A stretch of 51,161 bases of DNA, from assembly GCA_946407725.1 (NCBI GenBank), contig CAMJPM010000009.1, forward strand, positions 1 to 51,161, written 5' to 3'. The stretch is from an uncultured Lachnospiraceae bacterium. GTDB taxonomy: Bacteria > Bacillota > Clostridia > Lachnospirales > Lachnospiraceae. Positions 1 through 7,272 of the stretch are shown here, piece after piece (within the stretch, counting starts at the first letter, position 1; each line of letters starts with the position of its first letter). The notes beneath the pieces are model-generated. The model was given only the letters and a program-made list of their open reading frames with translations, had not been told where the DNA came from and did no database searches. A program made the translations under genes and the position numbers.

Positions 1-194
1 CTACGCATAGTACTGATATCCTTAATCGTGAGTTGTTGAGGAGGGATCAATACTACTTTGTTGATAAGAACAATCGGACTGGTGCCACAGAACTATATTC
101 CTTATCAGAATTCTCACCACGTAATGATGAGAGAATCGGCAAGGCATATATTGTAGGTAAGTACGGGGCAATCCCTTACATGATGGAGGGATAG
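1..194 (+). CDS. AAA-family ATPase, C-terminal end (RloA/AbiLi-like), partial
   Basis: The window opens inside an ORF whose last 64 codons run to a TAG at 192-194. The tail reads STDILNRELLRRDQYYFVDK and then ends in a GKYGAIP-type motif. I associate this ending with AAA_15/RloA-type ATPases that are paired with RloB. It is four bases upstream of an RloB gene, which supports the call. In such pairs the ATPase is thought to sense phage infection or gate a toxic partner. The Walker motifs lie outside the window, so this is inference from the tail and the context. Confidence 0.65.
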   Translation, partial: THSTDILNRELLRRDQYYFVDKNNRTGATELYSLSEFSPRNDERIGKAYIVGKYGAIPYMMEG

Positions 195-198
195 AATT

Positions 199-879
199 AT
201 GGCCAGGAAAACAAATACAAGGGAACGGAAACCGTACATTATTGTCTTCTGGGAAGGTGAAAGTGAAGAAGCCTACATGAAATTTATGCGAAATGAGTTC
301 CACGAATACCTAAACCTTACTGTGAATCCGCAGAAAGGTGTATTTGAAGCAGCCAAAAAAGCTTTTAGCACATCCGGAATATACGCTGATGATACCGCAT
401 TGGTAGATGAGATATGGTTCATCTTTGACACCGAACCTGATCTTCGCAACAAATGGGATGAATACTATGCCACCATATGTCAGCTTAGAAAAAAATGCAA
501 GCGTTCAAATACCCGCCTGCTGATGACAAAAGGATGCATTGAATACTACTTCATGCTCCACTACGAACAGACAGCTCCACATATCATAAGTCCTGCAGAC
601 AAGGAGCGGGTTCTTAACGATCTGAAGAAAAAGCACTGTACAAATTATAAAAAGGGCGATACTGCTAGTATATACGAAATTGCCCGGAACTATCCTACCG
701 CTGTAAAAAACGGAATTTGGAGCCTGAAGCGGCTTGAAGATGAGGTGGAAGATATTCTGATTAAGAACGATGAACGTGATCGCAAGCTTTTCATCACTGA
801 CCAGACTTTTTCCAATGTTCATGAGGGGATTGAATATCTGAACGAACAAAAAATCAAAGCACAAGGGGGATCTTTATGA
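199..879 (+). CDS. RloB-family protein (AbiLii-like, TOPRIM-type fold)
   Basis: This 226-residue protein has the layout of the RloB family, which is found with AAA ATPases in restriction loci and in AbiL-type abortive infection. Visible family landmarks are the acidic N-terminal motif FWEGESEEAYMKF (E19-G20-E21), the FIFDTEPD motif after a hydrophobic strand (D77), and KGCIEYYFMLHY, the counterpart of the conserved 'P-C-F-E-x-W-x-x-x-H' segment. The ATG at 199 follows GGAGGG by a good distance. Only 4 nt separate it from the upstream ATPase, and its TGA overlaps the next ATG (ATGA), so the genes form one operon. The enzymatic activity is not established from sequence. A TOPRIM-like nuclease role is inference from the family. 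Confidence 0.8.
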   Translation: MARKTNTRERKPYIIVFWEGESEEAYMKFMRNEFHEYLNLTVNPQKGVFEAAKKAFSTSGIYADDTALVDEIWFIFDTEPDLRNKWDEYYATICQLRKKCKRSNTRLLMTKGCIEYYFMLHYEQTAPHIISPADKERVLNDLKKKHCTNYKKGDTASIYEIARNYPTAVKNGIWSLKRLEDEVEDILIKNDERDRKLFITDQTFSNVHEGIEYLNEQKIKAQGGSL

Positions 880-986
880 ACCACCCACGAGTATTTATAT
901 CATATTGTCATACTGTAAGCGCTAAATTTTCTGGCGGTAAGCGCAGCCGCTCAACTGTTTTCAGGTACAAGGGCATATGCCCATAA
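876..986 (+). pseudogene. TIR-domain protein, first 12 codons only, truncated
   Basis: An ATG at 876 overlaps the RloB stop (ATGA) and has GGGGGA upstream. The first 12 residues are MNHPRVFISYCH, the typical start of a TIR domain (consensus VFISYSH). After residue 12, around position 911, the similarity stops and the reading frame runs through unrelated sequence to TAA at 984-986. TIR proteins in defence operons usually cleave NAD+ or make signalling nucleotides. Here the catalytic part is absent. The break lies about 110 nt before the 3' end of the group II intron. The call rests on a short but distinctive motif and on operon context. Confidence 0.65.
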
Positions 987-1060
987 ATATACCCCGGTCT
1001 CAAAAGAGATCCGGAGCACATGGTGAGTAGATACGCCCCTTACGAGACGTATCCCTGCAC

Positions 1061-1094
1061 AGATCCGGACGTGCAGCTTTCCTGCATCCGGCTC
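1061..1094 (-). ncRNA. Group II intron domain V
   Basis: On the minus strand the 34-nt segment starts GAGCCGGATGCAGG, has a GAAA-containing loop, and returns through GCACGTCCGGATC. This fits the GAGCCG-GAAA-CGGTTC layout of bacterial domain V, the catalytic core of the ribozyme. It is 23 nt downstream of the maturase stop codon, as expected. Confidence 0.85.
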
Positions 1095-1953
1095 CCTACA
1101 AAACTTATTGTGCTCATTATCCCTCGTAGATACTGACATAAATGTGTGGTCGAGCTAACGGATATGTCTTCAACATATCGTTAAAAGCCAGCCACGTATA
1201 GCTCTTCTTTTGGCTTCTTCGGTTAATCCAGTAAAACAAGCTCCTTATAACAGAGTGCCTAAAAGCACTTAGAGCATATGAATTATCAGTAATCCCGTAG
1301 TAGTGATAGTAGCCAACAAGAATCTGATTCAACTTATCAGTTATAAGTTTGAGAGACCCGTGTCTGATGGAACTAATCAGCTGGTGCACTTCCTTGCATT
1401 TCTTCGCAAACTTCTTCTTGCTGGTTTTCCTCTTTACTCTGAACCAACCTTTGGTGCTATGTGAACAATAATGCGTGAACCCGAGAAAAGTAAATGTCTC
1501 AGGTTTCTTATCGCCACGCCTTTTGCGGTAATTCTCCGCAAATCTGCCGAATTCAATTAGTCGGCTCTTATTCTCCTCCAGTATTAGTCCAAAGTAACCC
1601 ATCCTCTGCTTAAGCCGCTCATAGAAAGCCTCTGCTTCTCCCTTATACTGAAAGCAACAAACAAAATCATCTGCATATACAACAAGTCCGCTGTATCCCC
1701 TCAGCACAGGTTGAATTCTCTCTTTAAACCACCATACCAAAACGTAGTGCATGTAGATGTTTGCAATGATTGGGGAACAAACCGAGCCCTGTCCACTGCC
1801 TTGCTCCGTGTCTTCATAGACATAGTCTTTCATAATGCCTGCTTTGAGCATACGCCACACCAGTCTTATAATGTTTGGGTCTTTAATCCGTGCTTCTATG
1901 AATTTGACTGCCCATTCATGGTCTATGTTATCGAAGAATCCTTTTATATCGGC

Positions 1954-1961
1954 ATCTAAGA
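1954..1961. repeat. IS66 target-site duplication, left copy
   Basis: ATCTAAGA here matches 4725-4732 exactly. Eight bases is the usual IS66 duplication length. Confidence 0.9.
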
Positions 1962-2006
1962 GTAACAGTCAAATCATCCGCTATCGGTTAAAATTTGCAC
2001 CACCAT

Positions 2007-3623
2007 TCAGTGGTGCTTGCGGCATTTATCAGGAAGTTCCTCTGCCCACGGCATAAGATCATCCAGTTTGCCAGGATCTATATTTCCTTTACTGTCCATA
2101 CGGTACGGTAATTCTGAAAGAAGGTGATTAAAGTATTCATAGGGTTTCAACTGATTGAGCTTGGCGCTTTCCGCCAGACTATAGCAAAAAGCACTGGCCT
2201 CAGCTCCCTTTAGCGAGTTTATAAGCATCCAGTTCTTCTTTCCAACACAGAAAGGACGGATCGCCCGTTCAGAAGCCGAATTATCTATGGGAACATTGCC
2301 GTCCCTTAAAAATACTTTCAGGTACTTTTCCTGATTAATAAAGTAGTTAAGTCCATCCAGTGTTTTGCCCTTTATATGTACATGACCTTCGGACAGCTGC
2401 TCTCTTACCCAGGCAAAGAAAGATGATACCAGAGGTTTGATATTAACCTTCCGCTTGTGAAGACGTTCACTGGCGGAAAGATCCTTAAGTTTTTCTTCTT
2501 CCTTATAGATTTGGGCAATAAGCGTTAAAGCCTGATGAGCAACCGATTGTTTATATACCTCTGGATTCTTTTTATCCATAGCTTTGCAGGCATCAGAAAA
2601 GTCCCGCCGCGCATGGGCATAGCAGTTAGCGTTAGTAAGACCCGGTACTTCTTTTTCTACCAGGTGATACTGTTGGAGACCATCTGTAACAAGGACACCG
2701 TGATAGCCTTTGTAGAATTCTTTTGGATGATCGTGATGTCTGGTTTTTTGATACTCATACAGTACGATCTGCTTATCCTTAAAGAATTCTCCCGACCGGT
2801 GAACCCACATATAACTTGTGCTTCCCGGGGGCCGGCCATCGTTAACTACCTGAGTTGGTGTTTCATCCGCCTGAACGACCGGCATTTGTAGTAGATGATA
2901 TTTCATCCGTTCCCATACCGGGCGGAAGTACTTTGAAAACGAAATAATCCAGTTTGCCATGGTCTGCCGGGAAATGGTCAGACCGTTACGGTCGAATTCC
3001 TGGGATATACGGTTTAATGGTAAGGCATTAACGTACTTGCCGTTTAGTATCGCAGATCCGAGCGAAGGAGTAACGATGCTGTTACGTATAAGATCCTTGG
3101 GACGATTTCCACGATAGAATTCATCCTGATGCATCCCTCCGGTACCAACATATACCTTGACGATATGCTCTTCAACTGTCCAGGATGCAGGTTCATAGCG
3201 GAGACGCTTATATGTCTCTTCCGGCATCTCTTTCCAGTTGCCAGCACCATAGAACTCATCGAGTTCTTCTATGGGCACGTCATGCGGACAGCGTTCGACA
3301 GGGAAGCCTTTGAGCTCCTCTTCCCGTTTACCTTTTGGTCGCTTGCGCTTATATGCCTTGACCACCTCTTCCGCCTCTGGTTCCGGAATATCAGGGTCAG
3401 ATATGGCCTCTGCCTCGTCAAAAAGAGACAACTGGCCATCAATAACATCCAGTTTTTCGGAACGACGTCCAAAGCGCTGCTGATTGGCAATACGGAGCTG
3501 TTCAACAAGATTCTCGAAATTTTCGTTTAATGTATGGATCTGATCCTGAAGTGAAAGAACTATTACACACAGTTCTTTCTGATCCATTTTCATTAAATCA
3601 TTTTCGGTATATCTGATGCCCAT
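2007..3623 (-). CDS. tnpC: IS66-family transposase (TnpC)
   Basis: The protein is about 538 residues, full length for an IS66 transposase. In order it shows an N-terminal coiled region (LQDQIHTLNENFENLVEQL), the RFGRRSEKL motif, a zinc-binding-like VERCPHDV segment, and a DDE core with QADETPTQV, VLVTDGLQQY and DNSASERAIRP. A C-terminal extension follows. I chose the ATG at 3623 over 3635 because GGAGG lies 5 nt before it. It is the last gene of the tnpA-tnpB-tnpC set, separated from tnpB by about 270 bases with no evident gene. It is intact, so the element may be mobile. Confidence 0.93.
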   Translation of the reverse strand: MGIRYTENDLMKMDQKELCVIVLSLQDQIHTLNENFENLVEQLRIANQQRFGRRSEKLDVIDGQLSLFDEAEAISDPDIPEPEAEEVVKAYKRKRPKGKREEELKGFPVERCPHDVPIEELDEFYGAGNWKEMPEETYKRLRYEPASWTVEEHIVKVYVGTGGMHQDEFYRGNRPKDLIRNSIVTPSLGSAILNGKYVNALPLNRISQEFDRNGLTISRQTMANWIISFSKYFRPVWERMKYHLLQMPVVQADETPTQVVNDGRPPGSTSYMWVHRSGEFFKDKQIVLYEYQKTRHHDHPKEFYKGYHGVLVTDGLQQYHLVEKEVPGLTNANCYAHARRDFSDACKAMDKKNPEVYKQSVAHQALTLIAQIYKEEEKLKDLSASERLHKRKVNIKPLVSSFFAWVREQLSEGHVHIKGKTLDGLNYFINQEKYLKVFLRDGNVPIDNSASERAIRPFCVGKKNWMLINSLKGAEASAFCYSLAESAKLNQLKPYEYFNHLLSELPYRMDSKGNIDPGKLDDLMPWAEELPDKCRKHH

Positions 3624-3891
3624 TGAAACCTCCATTTGCTATGGTTATTATACCGCAAACGCAGGTTTTTCGCGACTTTCAGACGTTTTACAGTTCGTCA
3701 GATTGCCTATGGCTTAAAGCGCCACAGGCAGTCGTAGAGCGATAGGAAATATAGAGTTTTCAAAGTTCAATGCAGCGGCTTAATGATGCTGTATGGCTTC
3801 CAAGGACATCCCTGAAAGCACTGTATAAGTCTCGAAAACGCTGATTTCTGTGAATTAAATGGCCTCATAAAAATCTACGTTTTGCACAAAA

Positions 3892-4248
3892 TCAGAATGA
3901 GGAAAAGGGCTGTACGTCCTGGACTTTTGGCTTTACCGGATTCAGTCCCTGCAGCAGAAGACGGTATTCATGCTTGGAAATGCTTACTGCTTCATCCGGT
4001 GTTCTGGGCCAGGAAATGCTGCCGTTCTCAAAGCGCTTATATAAAAGCAGGAATCCTGATCCTTCCCACAAAAGTGCTTTTATTCGGTCTCCACGCCGGC
4101 CGCAGAAGAGAAACAGGACATCCTTTTCAAATGGGTTCATCTGATAGTTCCCTTCAACTATCTGTGCTAAACCTGTGATACTTTTTCGGAGATCTGTATA
4201 ACCGCAGATCACTATAAACTTGGAGATCCCATGGGCTTCATAGAGCAT
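3892..4248 (-). CDS. tnpB: IS66 accessory protein TnpB
   Basis: The 118-residue product shows the TnpB (Orf2) hallmark segments YTDLRKSITGLA, DVLFLFCGRRGDRIKALLWEG and GFLLLYKRFENG. TnpB is required with TnpA for transposition of IS66 elements, though its biochemical role is unclear. Its start overlaps the end of tnpA by 11 nt, suggesting translational coupling. Full length for the family. Confidence 0.93.
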   Translation of the reverse strand: MLYEAHGISKFIVICGYTDLRKSITGLAQIVEGNYQMNPFEKDVLFLFCGRRGDRIKALLWEGSGFLLLYKRFENGSISWPRTPDEAVSISKHEYRLLLQGLNPVKPKVQDVQPFSSF

Positions 4249-4615
4249 GTGCCACCGCCTTTACCAGTTCAACTATGGACTCTGCCGGAATAGCTGATGA
4301 TATCTCCAGCATGAGCTTCCTGGTTTTAATGGTTATCGCAGGACCATCATTAAAGCGAGGAACAATCTCCTCTGCAGGAATCTCTGCAAATGCAACTGAG
4401 GGAGAACTGTTATCCGAAAGTGCTGGAGACTTGATCTCCTGGATGCTATCATAAGCGTGCTTACGGAATTTCCGGAGCCAGTAATAATAACTCTTTTCCG
4501 GAACATTGTTTTCAAGGAGCCATTGTTTTACAGTCTGTCCTTCGGGACGGGACTGGCACTGGCTGATTATATCAGCCCAATTTTTGCTGCGAACCTCATG
4601 AGTGCTTTTATCCAT
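4238..4615 (-). CDS. tnpA: IS66 accessory protein TnpA (helix-turn-helix)
   Basis: This protein of about 125 residues has a transposase-8-like N-terminal DNA-binding segment: W-A-D-I-I-S-Q-C, then G-Q-T-V-K-Q-W-L, then SYYYWLRKFRKHAY. It is the first IS66 gene, 11 nt overlapping tnpB. AGGAGG precedes the start region. I prefer the ATG at 4615, but a GTG two codons upstream is also possible. The product probably binds the element's ends. Confidence 0.85.
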   Translation of the reverse strand: MDKSTHEVRSKNWADIISQCQSRPEGQTVKQWLLENNVPEKSYYYWLRKFRKHAYDSIQEIKSPALSDNSSPSVAFAEIPAEEIVPRFNDGPAITIKTRKLMLEISSAIPAESIVELVKAVAHAL

Positions 4616-4724
4616 TGGCACACGCCTCCTTTTAGCATACTCTAAAAAACTAACTATCCTAATGAGTTTTTTAGAGTATCTCAGAAAACGTGCTATAATG
4701 GTAGGCGCATGATTTGGCAGTTAC

Positions 4725-4732
4725 ATCTAAGA
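4725..4732. repeat. IS66 target-site duplication, right copy
   Basis: ATCTAAGA matches 1954-1961. In the split gene it encodes part of the I-L-D residues preceding the RT catalytic block. Confidence 0.9.
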
Positions 4733-5706
4733 TGTGGTTGGTGCTATTCTTCTCGATCATGACGTTGAGTTTACGTAGTGCTTTATGGCAGTTTCTATTG
4801 GGACGGAATCCCATCATCTCATCATAGAAATGTGGTTCAAACACCGCTTCCAATATTCTTCTCAATGCTTCCTGCACCAGTTTGTCTTCATAACAGTAGA
4901 TGCTGAGAGGACGAGTTTTTCCATTATCTTTTGGAATCTCAACTCTTCTTGCCGGTTTGGGTCTGTATGTTTTGCTTTTCAGTCTCTCAACCAGCTCTTT
5001 GAGGTTTTCATCGAGATTCTTCTCGTAGTCCTCTTTCGTTATTCCGTCTATACCGACTGCCTTGTCTCCGTCCATCGAGGCGTTACAGTCTTTCAACATA
5101 TCGTAGTTGATAAGATGTCCGACTGATGTAAATACCATGTCTGGATTTTCAGCTGATAATTGTGCTATTCTCGCAAGTTTCGTTTCCATTACGTTTTCTA
5201 TCTCTGCGTATAGATAATGTTTCCCTCTTGATATTGTTTTGCATGGCAAAAACCGTGAGGAGCGGTTCTCTCTCGGCTTCCCTCCTGCGTTATTAGTCGC
5301 TATCAACGGTACTATCCGGCCATCCGACTGCCTGCACCCCATTTAACCTCCTTCCTTTTCTGGTTGTGCGTTATACCTCGCATTCCTTACGAGGGGAAAA
5401 CAGGCTCTCCCCAGTTGATGTACTGCCATTGTACTGCATGACTGGCTTTAGAAACGCCGCGGGAATATGTGAAATCTCGCCATGACGATAAACCCATATG
5501 TTGACTTCCGCATTTTCAGCTACGTCGTCTTCCCGGTCTAATATTTGATTTCGGCGCCAAATCGCCATGTAGCCCTACAGCCTATTGACCTGCGCTCAGC
5601 ACATTTCGTTACCTCCATGCACCGCAGGCTTTTACCGATGATGTGGCTGGCATCTTATCGGACGGGATTTACACCCGTTAAACAATACACCCTTGGCTGG
5701 GCGCAC

Positions 5707-5726
5707 TGAAAATTCAATATTTCAGC
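5707..5726. repeat. IS4-family terminal inverted repeat, left
   Basis: TGAAAATTCAATATTTCAGC, a perfect inverse match to 7189-7208. Confidence 0.9.
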
Positions 5727-5805
5727 CAATAAAAAGGCATAAATGCGATCCGCTTTGATATAATGGAATTGACAAGAAACCATGGTAAAACGGAGGATTT
5801 ATGCC

Positions 5806-7173
5806 ATGTCCATTGTATCACAGAATCAGCAAGAAGAGGAACTTTTCAACGCAATATCTGGATTCTTCAAGAAATTCAAAATTGGTGACCTGCTCCGAAA
5901 GTGTAATGCATACAAGCAGAAAGGTGTTCCTGTTCTTGACATCTTCAAGTACAAGCTGTGTAACATCTTCTCTGATAGAAGCATGTACATGCAGATGAAA
6001 ACGAAATCTTTCAAGGAATCATTTTCCAAGAACACCTTCTACCGTTTTCTCGATTCTGCAAAAACAAACTGGCTTCGTTTTACGACTCTGTTATCAAAGA
6101 AGGTAATTGATTCTTTAGAGCCACTTACCTCAGATGACCGAATCAATGCATTTATTATTGATGACAGCCTCTTTGAGAGGACAAGTTGTAAGAAGACTGA
6201 ACTTGGTGCTAAGGTATTTGACCACTGTGATCGCAGATATAAGAAGGGTTTTCGCCTTCTATCTTTGTTATGGACTGATGGCAATACGGCTGTTCCAGTC
6301 AATAGCTGCCTGCTTTCATCAACGCAGGATAAAAATGTTCTTGGTCCCGAAACATCCTTTGACGGAAGATCGCTTGCCGGTCAGAGGAGAAAGCTTTCCA
6401 GGATGAAGGGAACAAAAGCCATGATAGAACTGATAAGCAAAGCATTATCGACTGGGATCAAGGCAGAATACGTTCTCTTCGACACGTGGTTTTCTTCACC
6501 TGCTCAGCTTATCGACATCAAGCAGCTAGGTCTTTATGCCATTGCTATGATACGTAAGTCTCCTAAGATTCGCTACATCTACAACGGAGAGAAACTGAAC
6601 CTCAACAAGATCTATGGAATGAATAAAAAGCGCCGGGGCCGGAGTAAATATCTTCTGTCTGTGAACGTAGAGATAGAGAAGGATGGTATACGTATCCCAG
6701 CTAAGATCGTCTGCGTCCGCAACAAGAAAAACCGTAAGGATTGGGTTCCGTTTATCTGCACGAATCCTGAACTTTCGGAAGAAGAGATCATCCGCATATA
6801 TGGGAAACGTTGGCAGATAGAGGTGTTTTTCAAAACCTGCAAATCCATGCTTAATCTCGTAGGTGAATGCCATAGCCTTTCCTATGATGCACTTACTGCA
6901 CATGTGGCGATTGTGTTTTCCAGATATATGCTATTAGCGCTTACCGGAAGGCAAAATCAGGATCTACGGACAATGGGAGAAATATTCTTTTTCCTGACCG
7001 ATGAACTTGCGGATATCACGTTTGCGTACTCGTTCGGGATCATCCTTCAAGCGATGATCGATAGTATCCGTAAACATTTCCGGATTACTGATGAGCAGAT
7101 GCAGGAATTCATCAATGATTTTTACCTTGGTCTTCCGGAGTATATGCAAGCAGCATTGGCTAATGCGGCATAA
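5806..7173 (+). CDS. IS4-family DDE transposase
   Basis: The product is 455 residues from the ATG at 5806, which has GGAGG 7 nt upstream. The alternative start at 5782 lacks such a site. The DDE core is visible as AFIIDDSLFER, VLFDTWFSSP and YGKRWQIEVFFKTCK. The last is the Y-2-R-3-E-6-K signature of IS4-type transposases. No frameshift is present, so the protein should be functional. It sits alone between the inverted repeats. Confidence 0.92.
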   Translation: MSIVSQNQQEEELFNAISGFFKKFKIGDLLRKCNAYKQKGVPVLDIFKYKLCNIFSDRSMYMQMKTKSFKESFSKNTFYRFLDSAKTNWLRFTTLLSKKVIDSLEPLTSDDRINAFIIDDSLFERTSCKKTELGAKVFDHCDRRYKKGFRLLSLLWTDGNTAVPVNSCLLSSTQDKNVLGPETSFDGRSLAGQRRKLSRMKGTKAMIELISKALSTGIKAEYVLFDTWFSSPAQLIDIKQLGLYAIAMIRKSPKIRYIYNGEKLNLNKIYGMNKKRRGRSKYLLSVNVEIEKDGIRIPAKIVCVRNKKNRKDWVPFICTNPELSEEEIIRIYGKRWQIEVFFKTCKSMLNLVGECHSLSYDALTAHVAIVFSRYMLLALTGRQNQDLRTMGEIFFFLTDELADITFAYSFGIILQAMIDSIRKHFRITDEQMQEFINDFYLGLPEYMQAALANAA

Positions 7174-7188
7174 ATCACTATTTTGTTA

Positions 7189-7208
7189 GCTGAAATATTG
7201 AATTTTCA
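7189..7208. repeat. IS4-family terminal inverted repeat, right
   Basis: Perfect inverse match to 5707-5726. It begins 15 bases after the transposase stop codon. Confidence 0.9.
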
Positions 7209-7272
7209 AGGTGCGAGTCCCACTTTGGGTGTGGGAAGTTTTAGTAAGATATATATACAAGATTATAGTGAA

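Larger units (their letters stand above)
1962..4724 (-). mobile_element. IS66-family insertion sequence, complete
   Basis: The element is 2763 bp, with ends GTAACAGTCAAATCAT (left) and GTAACTGCCAAATCAT (right, read inwards). Both begin GTAA as in the IS66 family. It is flanked by an 8-bp direct repeat ATCTAAGA at 1954-1961 and 4725-4732. It carries tnpA, tnpB and tnpC in that order on the minus strand, all without frameshifts. It sits inside the reverse transcriptase gene of the group II intron. Confidence 0.93.
1117..5189 (-). pseudogene. ltrA: Group II intron reverse transcriptase/maturase, split by IS66
   Basis: The N-terminal part (ATG at 5189, METKLARIAQLSAENPDM, to about 4725) holds RT blocks 0 to 3, including KTRPLSIYCYEDKLVQEALRR-type residues and MMGFRPNRNCHKAL. 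The C-terminal part (1961 to 1117) holds DIKGFFDNIDHEW, the QGSVCSPIIANIYMH block, the catalytic YADD motif and a maturase domain ending in YIYVSIYEG-like sequence. The two parts are separated only by the IS66 element and its 8-bp duplication. Removing one duplication copy rejoins them in frame as NHILDADIKGFF, so no other damage is visible. The family normally promotes intron splicing and retrohoming. The longer ORF starting at 5342 reads into intron RNA domain sequence, so I prefer the start at 5189. Confidence 0.85.
1023..5706 (-). mobile_element. Group II intron interrupted by an IS66 element
   Basis: On the minus strand the element begins GTGCGCCCAGCC at 5706, matching the group II 5' consensus. 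It then carries a structured domain I region (about 5240-5706), a LtrA-type reverse transcriptase and a recognisable domain V (1061-1094). A domain VI-like hairpin (GATACGTC paired with GGCGTATC, about 1030-1053) follows, and the 3' end is near 1023 (CTACTCAC). Without the IS66 insertion (1962-4724) the intron would be about 1.9 kb. The encoded protein has RT and maturase parts and no HNH endonuclease tail. The 3' boundary is approximate to a few bases. The exon sequence on the 5' side is the end of an IS4-family element. Confidence 0.85.
5707..7208 (+). mobile_element. IS4-family insertion sequence
   Basis: A 1502-bp element is bounded by perfect 20-bp inverted repeats, TGAAAATTCAATATTTCAGC at 5707-5726 and its reverse complement at 7189-7208. 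It encodes one intact transposase. I see no target-site duplication: the left neighbour is the first base of the group II intron (5706) and the right neighbour is AGGTGCGAG. The junctions have therefore been rearranged, or the intron inserted next to the IS. Confidence 0.9.

Noticed and set aside
5371-5568. A 65-codon ORF upstream of the reverse transcriptase
   Set aside because: It lies in the intron's structured RNA domain region, has no ribosome site and no family similarity.
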